The notes under the pieces were generated by a model. The model saw nothing but the letters and a program-made list of their open reading frames with translations. It did not search any database and was not told the DNA's origin. A stretch of 64,000 nucleotides of DNA. It comes from Stigonema ocellatum SAG 48.90 = DSM 106950 (GTDB lineage Bacteria > Cyanobacteriota > Cyanobacteriia > Cyanobacteriales > Nostocaceae). The translations under genes were made by a program, and so were the position numbers. The stretch is taken from contig JADQBA010000001.1 in assembly GCA_016903675.1 (NCBI GenBank), positions 1-64,000 on the forward strand, in the 5' to 3' direction. Each line of letters starts with the position of its first letter. Position 1 is the first letter of the stretch. This document shows, one piece after another, positions 46,103 through 54,518 of the stretch.

Positions 46103-46387
46103 ACATATTTATTCTGCATTCATCATTTATTTAAAACAGCTTCATGTTTTTTATACAATTTCTTTATATAGTGATTTTTTTTAAAAAAAGTATAGACATT
46201 AAGTAATATATGGGTTAATGATTTAAATTATCTAGATAAAAAATACATGTTATGCTGCACATGCTATGCTAATAATCAGGTTTAGAAATGCCAAAATAGC
46301 AAACTTTATAACTGAATGCTTTTTGAAGCTATGAAGCAATAAGCGAATCTTTTGCTCAGGATAAAAGCATCTAAATTTGCTGTAGAA

Positions 46388-46491
46388 TATAGTAGTCCTA
46401 AATTATTTGTGAACGCGGAGAAACCCGGTTTCTTTACGAAACCGGGTTTCTTGCACTTTGAATTTTCACAAATCTGCAAAGGATTGCTATA
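46388..46491. mobile_element. Family A element (TATAGTAGTCCT / AGGATTGCTATA), copy in leader-peptide locus
   Basis: A 104-bp element with ends TATAGTAGTCCT and AGGATTGCTATA, the AAATTATTTGTGAA and TTCACAAATCTGC inner blocks, and a strong centre hairpin (AAACCCGGTTTC/GAAACCGGGTTT). Its ends match those at 30341 and 53242. Confidence 0.8.
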
Positions 46492-46757
46492 TATCACATA
46501 TTGTTGAATGCCTGCGCCACAATAAATCAGGCTTACAGAAAAGGAAGACTGAAGCTTTGAGAAAGACAATTATACATAAAAGGAAAATCTGAGCGACGGT
46601 GAGACAGCCCCTACAGAGGGGACTTCGATAGCGCACGAAGGGCTTCCGATTCGTCTGTTGCGCCGGCTTCCGGCGGAAAGAACTTCGGTGGCCGCTCAGA
46701 TTTTCAGACTACTTCCACTGTTTCAAACTACGGTAGCGAGTGACTCGTTGTTAGATC

Positions 46758-47033
46758 TTAGTTGAATGCGAAATTTAAAGATATTTTCTGATTAGGTGCT
46801 ATGTCTCCTTGAAATAAAGGAACGCTAGAATTGAAGAGTGCGACCTTACCTGGTGTGGTAGCAACAATAGGGCTGCTAGTTTTTACTAGAGCTGTAGCCG
46901 TGGAAGAAGTCCCATCTCCTGAAGTCGAAACCGAAGCGCTGATAGTAGTACTCGCACCTGAAATGCTAGCTATATCTTCATCGCAAAGGTCTTGAAAAAG
47001 AACTTCTAGGTTGTTTGTGTTAGTCAGTGTCAT
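46758..47033 (-). CDS. Double-glycine-leader small protein (bacteriocin/RiPP-like precursor) 2
   Basis: A 91-residue paralogue of the protein at 45636-45947. The start ATG at 47033 has the same ribosome site and 5' context (GAGGATTCTC). The leader TNTNNLEVLFQDLCDEDIAS ends ISGA, so a GA in place of GG, also accepted by such peptidases. The mature part (about 64 residues) is Ser/Thr/Val-rich with a long STSGDGTSSTATALVKTSS stretch. Only the leaders match well, while the cores differ, which is usual for precursor families. Mature function is unknown. Confidence 0.72.
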   Translation of the reverse strand: MTLTNTNNLEVLFQDLCDEDIASISGASTTISASVSTSGDGTSSTATALVKTSSPIVATTPGKVALFNSSVPLFQGDIAPNQKISLNFAFN

Positions 47034-47181
47034 TGCGAGAATCCTCAAATTTTCAAACTTTTATTGGTTTTTCAGTACCAATATGTAGTTAATTTACTAC
47101 CTATAACACAACATAGCAATCAAAAAAAATAAAATCAATACTTTTTAGAGGTAAATCAATATATTTTGGTGATTATTTTCG

Positions 47182-47193
47182 TCCGGAAAATTT
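47182..47193 (-). promoter_or_regulatory. Shared upstream motif TCCGGAAAATTT, copy 2
   Basis: Exact match of the 12-mer upstream of the second leader-peptide gene, 149 bp before its ATG. Flanking sequence is AT-rich and different from that of copy 1, so the motif stands out. Confidence 0.55.
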
Positions 47194-47609
47194 TGTGTTT
47201 TATTATTAATAAAACTATTTTTGAATAAAAGTAATGAAGCTATAATATTTTTTTATGAAATTTCATAAGAAAATATTATCACCATGTTTTATTTAAATAA
47301 ATGAATTTTTGCATAGTTGATTTTTACCATCAAAAGTATTTATACTGAAATAGCTGGAGAACAAACCATACAAAATGTATAAGTTTTAGTAAACATGGCA
47401 TTGCCTGTATAGCAATCGTGAATCATTATATTGGGTAAAAATGATTGCTATAGCATTCCTAAATCATTTGTCAGATAAAGAAACCCGGTCGTGATATCAT
47501 CTTTGGTTGAATACTCATCATTAGGGCTGACACGGAGAGTGGGAGACACACTCCTTCGCACCAGAGATTTGTATGATGAGCAATTAAACGGACTTGATAT
47601 GAGATAAAG

Positions 47610-47638
47610 AAAGCCGGTATCTCCCAGATACCGGCTTT
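47610..47638. terminator. Perfect hairpin AAAGCCGGTATCT / AGATACCGGCTTT
   Basis: Thirteen-base arms with a CCC loop. There is no T-tract directly after it in either direction, so terminator function is uncertain; it could instead be part of a repeat element. Confidence 0.5.
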
Positions 47639-48007
47639 CCAGCCGTTCGTCCCTGAATGGGTGGTTCATCGATGTGAAAACTAGAAAAGGGTTTTTATTG
47701 CAGATTTCCTCAATGAATGAAAGAAACACGAATACCCTAACTCTCCCCCTCCTCCCCTCCCCCCCTCCTCCAACTCGGGTTTCTTGAAAGTCTCAGTCAA
47801 CATCGTAAGCAAAGAAATTTTTCTCCTACACCCCGATGTTGCTTAACATATGAGTCATCTATGCTAAGTCGAGTGTTTCATAAATTCGTGGCGTTTTGGT
47901 TCGTAGCTTGGTGCGTTGAGCGCTCAACGCAAGCTACGAACGATAGGCGTTATTTTCCTGATTGTCACGAACTTGTGCAATCTTGTACTAAGGACAAAGG
48001 ATGAGTG

Positions 48008-48946
48008 ATGAATTTTAGTACTGCCTTACCCACTTTTGTAATTACACTCCGAGAAGGAGTAGAAGCAGCCCTTGTCGTCGGGATTGTGCTGGCTTTGCTA
48101 AAAAAAGCTCAACAATCTCGCCTCAACCCTTGGGTCTATGCTGGTGTCGGCGTTGGTATTGCTGTTAGTGTCTTGGTTGGTTGGTTGTTCAGTTGGTTGA
48201 TTCAAACACTGAGCGCAGTTAATCCCCAATATACATCCGTGATTAAGCCAACTTTGGAAGGTGTGTTCAGCGTGTTAGCGATCGCCATGCTGAGTTGGAT
48301 GCTCATCTGGATGACCCAACAAGCCAAATTTATGAAAGCTCAAGTTGAGGGAACACTGACAGATGCGTTAAAACAGGACTCAAATGCTGGTTGGGGGGTT
48401 TTTACTTTAATTTTGATTGCTGTTGTGCGCGAAGGCTTTGAAACTGTTCTGTTTATCGCTGCTAATTTTCAAGAGGGGCTAATCCCTATCGTTGGCGCTC
48501 TTGCTGGTCTTGCAGGAGCATCTGTCATCGGTGTGCTTTTATTTAAATTGGGTGTCAAAATTAACATTCGCCAATTTTTCCAAGTCATGGGCGTTTTCTT
48601 AGTGTTGATTGTTGCTGGGTTGGTAGTTACAGCCTTGAAAAATTTTGACGTGGCTATTGCTAACCTTGCTCTAAGTAATGGCACCTCACAGAGCCTTTGC
48701 TTCTACTACGATCAGTTTACCAAAATCCACTCTTGCATTTTGGGTCCAATGGTTTGGAATACATCTAGTATCTTACCAGAAAAACAGTTCCCTGGTATAG
48801 TTTTTAAATCTTTGTTGGGCTACAGGGAAAATCTCTATCTTGTGCAAGCAGTGGCATATCTTGGGTTTTTACTGACCATCGGAACTCTCTATCTCCGCAG
48901 CATCACGCCTTTTGACACTCAAAATGCTCAAAAAACACAAAGCTAG
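48008..48946 (+). CDS. FTR1-family iron permease
   Basis: A 312-residue polytopic membrane protein of the FTR1/EfeU family that imports iron. The two REGxE iron motifs are clear: LREGVEAALVVGI in helix 1 and VREGFETVLFIA in helix 4. About seven helices are predicted. The start is the ATG at 48008; an overlapping GTG at 48005 is possible. No oxidase (EfeB, EfeO) is next to it, but a cupredoxin gene is 1 kb away on the other strand. That could supply the copper-dependent step, which is speculative. Confidence 0.9.
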   Translation: MNFSTALPTFVITLREGVEAALVVGIVLALLKKAQQSRLNPWVYAGVGVGIAVSVLVGWLFSWLIQTLSAVNPQYTSVIKPTLEGVFSVLAIAMLSWMLIWMTQQAKFMKAQVEGTLTDALKQDSNAGWGVFTLILIAVVREGFETVLFIAANFQEGLIPIVGALAGLAGASVIGVLLFKLGVKINIRQFFQVMGVFLVLIVAGLVVTALKNFDVAIANLALSNGTSQSLCFYYDQFTKIHSCILGPMVWNTSSILPEKQFPGIVFKSLLGYRENLYLVQAVAYLGFLLTIGTLYLRSITPFDTQNAQKTQS

Positions 48947-49024
48947 AAAAGCTGCCAATTGGTTAACTTTCCTCCTCGTCACTAAACCAAAATGTCGTGA
49001 GACTCAGGTACATCACTTGATGTG

Positions 49025-49056
49025 TTGACACTCTAGCCGACTAGAGAGTTCAAACT
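49025..49056 (+). promoter_or_regulatory. MerR-type promoter with 20-bp spacer, orphan
   Basis: TTGACA, then the palindrome-bearing spacer CTCTAGCCGACTAGAGAGTT (20 bp), then CAAACT. The spacer matches those at 53547-53566 and 53097-53116 in 14 or more positions. It points toward plus-strand DNA that has no ORF, so the gene it once drove is probably lost. Confidence 0.6.
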
Positions 49057-49088
49057 GGAATAAGGAAACTTTTAGGGTGACAGTGCGA

Positions 49089-49105
49089 TTTCATCCTAAT
49101 TTCAT
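49089..49105 (+). promoter_or_regulatory. TTTCAT direct repeat with 11-bp period (CopR/OmpR-like site), copy 1
   Basis: TTTCAT-CCTAA-TTTCAT repeats with an 11-bp period, which fits the TTCATN4-5TTCAT copper-response-regulator sites described in Synechocystis. The same 17 bp recurs at 53422-53438 upstream of the DUF305 gene. Confidence 0.55.
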
Positions 49106-49381
49106 TTCTCAATGGAATACTAAGAGGTGTGTGCATTTGCAACAGCTACTAACACCAATACGTACTCCCAATTCCTTTCCCTTGCCTCGATTTTTATCTC
49201 TCCAGAGTGACAAAAGCGGAGTAAGTAATAAATATTGCTGAGATATTATCTGTCTTATCAGGTTATTTACTCGTACCCCACATGGTTCAGCTTGTGGGTT
49301 TAATTGCTGTAACTACTTCACACATTGGATTTCACGGGATTTGAGTAACCTTGTACCCCTGTGAACGTTTACCTTCCTACA

Positions 49382-49478
49382 AGGTTTACTGTGTCTACTT
49401 TTGAGCCTCATTTTTACGTCGAACTCAGGTTTACTCTGTCTACTTTTCAGTCTTTTTCTTACGTCGAACTCAGGTTTA
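49382..49478. repeat. 45-bp tandem repeat, about 2.2 copies
   Basis: Units start AGGTTTACTGTGTCTAC and ACTCTGTCTACTTTTCAG and repeat every 45 bp at 49382 and 49427. The minus strand reads them as 15-residue repeats (SKPEFDVKMRLKSRH), in a frame that follows the kinase remnant. There is no evidence that this is expressed. Confidence 0.75.
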
Positions 49479-49491
49479 TAAAACTTCAAAA

Positions 49492-49722
49492 TTAATCCCA
49501 ACTTTGCCGATTAGGCAACTTAACGATAAAGCTTGTCCCCTTGCCCTCCGCACTTTCAACTTCAATTGTCCCCTGATGCGCCTCAATAATACTCTTTGCT
49601 AAAAATAATCCTAACCCCCATCCTGTTTGATCCTCAGCAGAGATGGTTCGACGAAATTGTTGAAATAAGATTGATTGAGCGTCTGAAGAGAATGGAAGAT
49701 TGTCAAATTGTTTATGAATCAT
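49492..49722 (-). pseudogene. Histidine-kinase C-terminal fragment (RppB/CopS-like)
   Basis: Only the last 76 residues of a kinase remain: QFRRTISAEDQTGWGLGLFLAKSIIEAHQG and EGKGTSFIVKLPNR, which are the G-box region of the ATP-binding domain. The sensor, H-box and N-box are missing. Its start overlaps the end of the cupredoxin gene by 11 bp. Copper-sensing kinases often lie beside such genes, so this may be a relic of a lost copper two-component system. Confidence 0.8.
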
Positions 49723-50164
49723 GGGGTTGGACGAACACTAGCCCACGATACATATTCATACCGCAGGTGAAAGGATATTCCCCTGGTTTTTCTGGTGTGA
49801 ATTCAACTGCGGTAACCTGATTAAGATCTAACTCTTGTGCAATTTGAAAATCAGGTAACAATATTTTTTCTAGACAACTACTAGGGTCGCGGCGCAAGAA
49901 ATTAAGTCTTACAGGTGAACCTGCTTTCACAACTACACGACTCGGTTCATAGCCACCGTCTACTGTGATAGTCATCTCCTGTATCCCTCGATTGGTTTGA
50001 ACCAGCCGGGACTTAGTTTTACTCCAGAGAAACCACCATAACTCTAGCCCAATCAATGCTATGCCACCGGCAGTAACACCAACTTTTAACCCCAAAGGTT
50101 GCTCAATCAGGCGAAATTGAGTGGTTTGCTCTTGTGAAGAATTAGGTAACTTTCCATGTGGCAT
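49712..50164 (-). CDS. Cupredoxin-domain membrane-anchored protein
   Basis: About 150 residues from the ATG at 50164 (MPHGKLPN); an upstream in-frame ATG at 50272 lies inside a family A element. A single membrane helix (GLKVGVTAGGIALIGLELWW) is followed by a cupredoxin-like domain with TITVDGGYEPSRVVVKAGSPV, then DPSSCLEKI and YPFTCGMNMYRGLVFVQ. The CGMNM motif is a plausible copper-ligand loop. It is near the copper ATPase on the same strand and probably part of the same metal response. The element just upstream may have changed its promoter. Confidence 0.8.
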   Translation of the reverse strand: MPHGKLPNSSQEQTTQFRLIEQPLGLKVGVTAGGIALIGLELWWFLWSKTKSRLVQTNRGIQEMTITVDGGYEPSRVVVKAGSPVRLNFLRRDPSSCLEKILLPDFQIAQELDLNQVTAVEFTPEKPGEYPFTCGMNMYRGLVFVQPHDS

Positions 50165-50176
50165 TTGGGCTACTGC

Positions 50177-50286
50177 TATAGCAATCCTATTTGAGATATC
50201 AACAGGGGGGACTTTGAAGACTTGGGGGACTTGGGGGACTTTGAGGACAAGGCAGAGGTGTTTATAAATCATTTAGGATTGCTATA
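50177..50286. mobile_element. Family A element (TATAGCAATCCT / AGGATTGCTATA) directly before the cupredoxin gene
   Basis: A 110-bp element, ending 12 bp upstream of the cupredoxin ATG at 50164. Ends are TATAGCAATCCT and AGGATTGCTATA, and the inside has GGACTTGGGGGAC repeats, as in the copy at 37443. It adds an in-frame ORF extension to the gene. Confidence 0.85.
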
Positions 50287-50496
50287 TATTTTGAAGTAAC
50301 GCTAAGTAAGAATCCCAGACCAGCAAGGCTGCCAAAAATCTTTTTTTTGCTGAACATTGGCTAAACTTTCAAGAAACACGAGTTGGAGGAGGGGGGGAGG
50401 GGGGGAGGGGGAGAGGGGGGGAAGAGGGGGAATGGGGATGTTTGTTCCATTGATAACGGGTTGCGTAAGCGACCTGTGGGGCGCTTCTTTGAGGGA

Positions 50497-52758
50497 TTAT
50501 GAGGTGACTTTGGGTTTAAAGTTACGCAGGCGCAGGGCATTGGTTACGACAGAGACAGAACTAAATGCCATTGCTCCTCCAGCAATAATCGGGTTGAGTA
50601 ACCAGCCGAATATTGGGAACAAGATTCCTGCTGCAATGGGAATTCCAGCGACATTGTAAATAAAGGCAAAGAAGAGATTTTGGCGGATATTTCTCATAGT
50701 GGCACGGCTGAGTTGAATTGCGGTGACAATGCCTTGCAAGTCTCCAGAAATTAGGGTAATATCACTAGCAGCGATCGCCACATCTGTCCCTGTGCCAATG
50801 GCAATCCCTACGTCTGCTTGAGCCAATGCTGGAGCATCATTAATGCCATCGCCCACCATTGCCACAAGTTTACCCTCTGCTTGTAACTGTTGCACCGTTT
50901 GGACTTTTTGGTCAGGTCGGACTTCGGCAAAGACGCGGGTTATGCCAACTTCATTTGCGATCGCAACTGCTGAGGAACGATTATCCCCCGTTAGCATAAT
51001 TACCTCTAAACCTAACTTGCGTAATGCTCTTACAGCAGCGGCTGAAGATGGTTTAAGAGCATCGGCAATTCCCATTAGCCCTTCTATTTTCCCATCCACT
51101 GTAATCCAAACAGCGGTTTTACCAGCTGTCTCCAAGGTGACTTTGCTCTCCTCAAGTGCGTGGGTGTCGATACTTAGTTCTGAGAGCCAGCGTTGTGTGC
51201 CAATTTGTACAAGCCTATCCTCAACAATACCTTGCACACCGCTACCTGCGATCGCTTCAAATTTCTGGACGTTAACCAAATCGACCTGCTGCGATTGAGC
51301 ATACCTGACAATTGCTTCTGCTAAAGGATGCTCAGAATTTCTCTCAACTGATGCTGCTAACCGCAAGAGTTTTAACTCATTGCTATGAGCTGTGCCGTTG
51401 ACAGTCACAAAGTTGGTAACAGTGGGTTTACCCTCAGTCAGCGTCCCGGTTTTATCCAAGACAATTGTCTGGATTTTATGGGCGATTTCTAAACTTTCTG
51501 CCCCTTTAATTAATATACCGTTTTCTGCCCCTTTACCCGTACCTACCATCACTGAGGTGGGGGTAGCTAAACCCAAGGCACAGGGACAAGCAATGACTAG
51601 CACACCAACTGTGGTCATCAGGGCTAAAGTTAAGTTACCCATAACGTCAAACCAAATGATAAAGGTGGCGATCGCACTAGCAATGACCACTGGCACAAAC
51701 CATCCCGTGACTTGATCTGCTAATCGCTGAATTGGTGCTTTGCTTCCTTGCGCTTGTTGCACTAACTTAACGATTTGGGATAAAAACATATCTTTCCCAA
51801 CTCGCGTCGCCTGAAATTTGAATGCACCTGTTTTGTTAATCGTAGCTCCAATGACCTCATCACCAGGCTGCTTTTTAACTGGTAAACTTTCCCCTGTCAC
51901 CATTGCTTCGTCAACGTTGGATTCCCCCGAGATCACTTCTCCGTCTACGGGAATTTTTTCGCCTGGACGCACTAAAATCACGTCACCGATTTGAACCTCA
52001 AGTATGGGAACATCAATTTCTCGCCCATTGCGGATGACTCTGGCATCTCGTGCTTGCAGACCAATAAGCTGGCGAATAGCCTCCGAGGTTTGTCCTCTAG
52101 CACGATTCTCAAACAGCCGTCCTAGTAGAATTAAAGTGATGACAATTGCAGCGGTTTCATAATACACCTCAGGCATCAAGCCCTGATTGATGAAGAATCC
52201 TGGAAAAAGGGTGGCAAATACAGAATAGAAGTAAGCCGCACTTGTACCTAGAGCAACAAGTGTATCCATTGTCGCTGCATGGTGTTTGAGCGATTTCCAG
52301 GTGTTGATGTAAAATCCATAACCACACCAGAACTGCACAGGTGCAGTCAGCACCAACTGAAACCATTGGTTAGATAGCCATGCTGGAATCAAGGGCAACT
52401 TTAGTCCAGTCATGGCAGATAGTGACCCAATAACTAGCAGGACACTAATGATACCCCCAACCACAATTTTACGAGTCAGGTTTCGTGATTCGGCTTTGCG
52501 GGCAGCAATATGTACATCATCTTCTCCCGTTACCATTTCTTGCCCTTGGAGGGAGTAGGCTGAGTACCCTGCTGCTTCCACAGCATCTTGGATTTTTTCT
52601 AAGTTGGTTTTTCGAGAGTCATATTCAACTGTAGCTTGCTCCGCGCCAAAGTTAACATTGCATTCAGCAACGCCTGGAACAGACTGAATCGCTTCTTCAA
52701 TATTGTGACCGCAAGAGGCACAACTCATGCCTCGGAGTTTCAGTGTGAGTGTATCCAT
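50497..52758 (-). CDS. copA: Copper-translocating P1B-type ATPase
   Basis: A 753-residue heavy-metal ATPase. The N-terminal HMA domain has MSCASCGH (Cys13, Cys16), the metal-binding CPC motif is at Cys391-Pro-Cys393 in [13 protein letters not shown], the phosphorylation site is Asp435 in DKTGTLTEG, and the hinge motif is [12 protein letters not shown]. The CPC motif, one HMA and general layout fit Cu(I) export (CopA/PacS/CtaA type). It is preceded, at 52996, by the small HMA protein gene on the same strand. The promoter upstream of that gene at 53091-53122 probably drives both. Direction of transport is not proven by sequence. Confidence 0.93.
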   Translation of the reverse strand: MDTLTLKLRGMSCASCGHNIEEAIQSVPGVAECNVNFGAEQATVEYDSRKTNLEKIQDAVEAAGYSAYSLQGQEMVTGEDDVHIAARKAESRNLTRKIVVGGIISVLLVIGSLSAMTGLKLPLIPAWLSNQWFQLVLTAPVQFWCGYGFYINTWKSLKHHAATMDTLVALGTSAAYFYSVFATLFPGFFINQGLMPEVYYETAAIVITLILLGRLFENRARGQTSEAIRQLIGLQARDARVIRNGREIDVPILEVQIGDVILVRPGEKIPVDGEVISGESNVDEAMVTGESLPVKKQPGDEVIGATINKTGAFKFQATRVGKDMFLSQIVKLVQQAQGSKAPIQRLADQVTGWFVPVVIASAIATFIIWFDVMGNLTLALMTTVGVLVIACPCALGLATPTSVMVGTGKGAENGILIKGAESLEIAHKIQTIVLDKTGTLTEGKPTVTNFVTVNGTAHSNELKLLRLAASVERNSEHPLAEAIVRYAQSQQVDLVNVQKFEAIAGSGVQGIVEDRLVQIGTQRWLSELSIDTHALEESKVTLETAGKTAVWITVDGKIEGLMGIADALKPSSAAAVRALRKLGLEVIMLTGDNRSSAVAIANEVGITRVFAEVRPDQKVQTVQQLQAEGKLVAMVGDGINDAPALAQADVGIAIGTGTDVAIAASDITLISGDLQGIVTAIQLSRATMRNIRQNLFFAFIYNVAGIPIAAGILFPIFGWLLNPIIAGGAMAFSSVSVVTNALRLRNFKPKVTS

Positions 52759-52801
52759 GTGACATAAATCCCTTGAATACCAGTTGTGTGGATGTTAACG
52801 A

Positions 52802-52996
52802 TTAGGCTGGTGAATAGCCAGCAGAGGTGATTACCTCCTTAATTGCTATTTCAGATTCCTGTGTGTCCACTAACACAATCTTGGTTTTGGGATCGGCTTG
52901 AACAGTGGCGTTAGGATCGATTGCCTTGATTGCTTTGGTAATTGTTCCAGAACAGGCAGAACAAGCCATGTTGGGGACTTTTAGTTGGAGTGCCAT
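52802..52996 (-). CDS. Small HMA-domain copper chaperone-like protein
   Basis: A 64-residue heavy-metal-associated protein with the MxCxxC-like site NMACSACSG (Cys12, Cys15) and a TKAIKAIDPNATVQAD helix. It resembles Atx1/CopZ copper chaperones that hand Cu(I) to P-type ATPases. The start is the ATG at 52996 because the longer frame enters noncoding leader. It lies 43 bp upstream of the ATPase gene and is almost surely in the same operon. Confidence 0.88.
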   Translation of the reverse strand: MALQLKVPNMACSACSGTITKAIKAIDPNATVQADPKTKIVLVDTQESEIAIKEVITSAGYSPA

Positions 52997-53090
52997 AAGC
53001 TTAAATAACTGATGTTTAGTTGAAGAATGAAAGGATGGGTGTAAATCGCTTGCAACACAGTCTTTATTTACTGTGTTTAGTCTTAAATTT

Positions 53091-53122
53091 ATCTTAAACT
53101 CTCCAGTCAACTAGAGAGTCAA
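53091..53122 (-). promoter_or_regulatory. MerR-type promoter for chaperone-ATPase genes
   Basis: On the minus strand, TTGACT, then the 20-bp spacer CTCTAGTTGACTGGAGAGTT, then TAAGAT. The inverted half sites and the overlong spacer are typical of MerR-family (CueR/ZntR-like) activators. It lies about 95 bp before the start codon of the chaperone gene. Confidence 0.7.
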
Positions 53123-53241
53123 GGGAGGGAGGGCAAATTCTTTTCAATGATTTCAAAAAGTAACTGGGGTGCGATAGCGTAGAGCAAGCGCGAAGTGCCT
53201 CGCAGTCGTTGCGACTATTTCTTCTAGCCTTGCACTACATG

Positions 53242-53369
53242 TATAGGAATCCTAAATCATTTGTGAAAAATCTTAAGTGGTGTAGGGTGGGCACTGCCCA
53301 CCATATCCTGGTTTTGGTGGGCAGTGCCCACCCTACGTGTATTTCAAAAATCTGCGGAGGATTACTATA
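53242..53369. mobile_element. Family A element (TATAGGAATCCT ends), copy upstream of DUF305 gene
   Basis: A 128-bp element with ends TATAGGAATCCT and AGGATTACTATA. About 40 bp at each end is nearly identical to the copy at 30341-30469 (AAATCATTTGTGAAAAATCT, TTTCAAAAATCTGCGGAGG), while the middle is a different hairpin (GGGTGGGCACTGCCCACC). Confidence 0.85.
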
Positions 53370-53421
53370 TGTTTCATTTGTATACACGTAACTGTTTTAT
53401 TTTTTGTTGAGATTACAAAGA

Positions 53422-53438
53422 TTTCATCCTAATTTCAT
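53422..53438 (+). promoter_or_regulatory. TTTCAT direct repeat with 11-bp period, copy 2
   Basis: TTTCATCCTAATTTCAT, identical in 17 bp to 49089-49105. It lies about 115 bp upstream of the MerR-type promoter for the DUF305 gene, so the same gene may answer to two regulators. Confidence 0.55.
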
Positions 53439-53540
53439 TTCTAGGAGCAAAGCTAAGTAGTAAGTGCAGCAATGGCGCTGTAAACATCTAGCTATTCGAG
53501 TGCTTTTATAACAAAAAACTTGTGTAAATCACTTGATGTG

Positions 53541-53572
53541 TTGAGTCTCTAGTTGACTAGAGTGTTTAAAAT
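53541..53572 (+). promoter_or_regulatory. MerR-type promoter for the DUF305 gene
   Basis: TTGAGT, spacer CTCTAGTTGACTAGAGTGTT (20 bp) and TAAAAT, directly upstream of the start codon at 53592. The palindrome CTCTAGTTGACTAGAG is perfect apart from the centre. Confidence 0.7.
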
Positions 53573-53591
53573 GAAATCAGGAAATTTTTAG

Positions 53592-54290
53592 ATGATAGTT
53601 ATGCAAATCCTGGGTTTGAGAAATGGCTTTTTGGCGTTTACCCTTATGGCGATCGCTTCCCTTGGTGGTGTTGTTACAGCGTGTTCTAATTCAGCACAGA
53701 GCCAAAACCAAGTTGGAAACGCCACCGCCACCAATGTTGGTGACAAGCAGATGGATCATGGTGGCATGATGAATCACAACATGGCAATGGATTTAGGTCC
53801 AGCCGATGCTAACTACGATTTGCGGTTCATTGATGCGATGACACCGCACCATCAAGGGGGAGTGTCCATGGCTAAAGTTGCCCAAGAGAAATCTCAACGC
53901 CCACAGATCAAAAACCTAGCAAACGATATCATTAAAGCACAAAACCAAGAAATCGCTGAGTTAAAACAGTGGCGACAAACTTGGTATCCCAAGGCAGGAG
54001 ATAAGCCAGTAGCTTATGATGCTCAGATGGGTCATATGATGGAAATGTCATCAGACCAAATGAAAGGCATGATGATGAGCATGGACTTAGGTGCAGCCGA
54101 TAATGAATTCGATCTGCGTTTTATCAACGCCATGATTCCTCACCATGAAGGGGCTGTCACAATGGCTCAAGATGCTTTAAGTAAGTCCAAGCGCCCTGAG
54201 ATCAAGAAACTGGCTCAAGATATTATCACCTCTCAACAGAAAGAAATTAAACAAATGAAGCAGTGGCGACAAGTCTGGTATAAAAAATAA
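53592..54290 (+). CDS. DUF305 duplicate-domain lipoprotein (CopM-like)
   Basis: A 232-residue exported protein, probably a lipoprotein (LGGVVTACSNSA, with the lipobox Cys at about residue 31). Two DUF305 ferritin-like repeats follow: DLRFIDAMTPHHQGGVSMAK near residues 77-96 and DLRFINAMIPHHEGAVTMAQ near residues 175-194. Both keep the HH motif. A Met/His-rich linker (MGHMMEMSSDQMKGMMMSM) may bind metal. The Synechocystis copper-binding protein CopM is a DUF305 protein, so this is a plausible CopM homologue. The MerR-type promoter above supports metal regulation. The start may be 53592 or 53601. Confidence 0.88.
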   Translation: MIVMQILGLRNGFLAFTLMAIASLGGVVTACSNSAQSQNQVGNATATNVGDKQMDHGGMMNHNMAMDLGPADANYDLRFIDAMTPHHQGGVSMAKVAQEKSQRPQIKNLANDIIKAQNQEIAELKQWRQTWYPKAGDKPVAYDAQMGHMMEMSSDQMKGMMMSMDLGAADNEFDLRFINAMIPHHEGAVTMAQDALSKSKRPEIKKLAQDIITSQQKEIKQMKQWRQVWYKK

Positions 54291-54323
54291 ACACGGAGAC
54301 AGGTCGCCACGGCGATGTCTGTA

Positions 54324-54456
54324 ATACCAATTCTCTAAAATCTGGCAACAGATTCAGACCCGAAAACAAGTAATGAAACCTGAATTCATTAATTACGAAT
54401 TACGTTAGCGCAGCGTTAGCGAGGCACGAGCGTCATTACGAATTACGAATTGGTAT
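54324..54456. mobile_element. Short inverted-repeat element, family E (ATACCAATTC ends)
   Basis: Ends ATACCAATTC and GAATTGGTAT flank about 113 bp with internal ATTACGAATTACG repeats and GCGTTAGCG pieces. Similar ATTACGAATT motifs appear at 15431-15470. MITE-like and noncoding. Confidence 0.65.
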
Positions 54457-54518
54457 AAGATAGAGTTCTCCGCGTCGCTCTCTACCCATCATTTCTGGGG
54501 GCAACAATTTGGGAAAGA

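Larger units (their letters stand above)
45948..46757. other. Gap between the two leader-peptide genes
   Basis: About 810 bp. It has an AT-rich promoter zone upstream of the first gene, a family A element (46388-46491) and a GC-rich part (46590-46700) with short hairpins (GCCGGCTTCCGGC). I find no convincing gene. Confidence 0.6.
47034..48007. other. Gap before the FTR1-like permease gene
   Basis: About 970 bp. The first 300 bp is AT-rich and includes the TCCGGAAAATTT motif. The next part has a small 45-bp inverted pair (47408-47452, TATAGCAATC / GATTGCTATA), a second left end of family A at 47449, and a perfect hairpin AAAGCCGGTATCT / AGATACCGGCTTT at 47610-47638. No gene is supported. Confidence 0.6.

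Noticed and set aside
49313..49501. 62-codon minus-strand ORF after the kinase remnant
   Set aside because: Made mainly of 45-bp tandem repeats and starts with TTG without a ribosome site; more likely repeat DNA.
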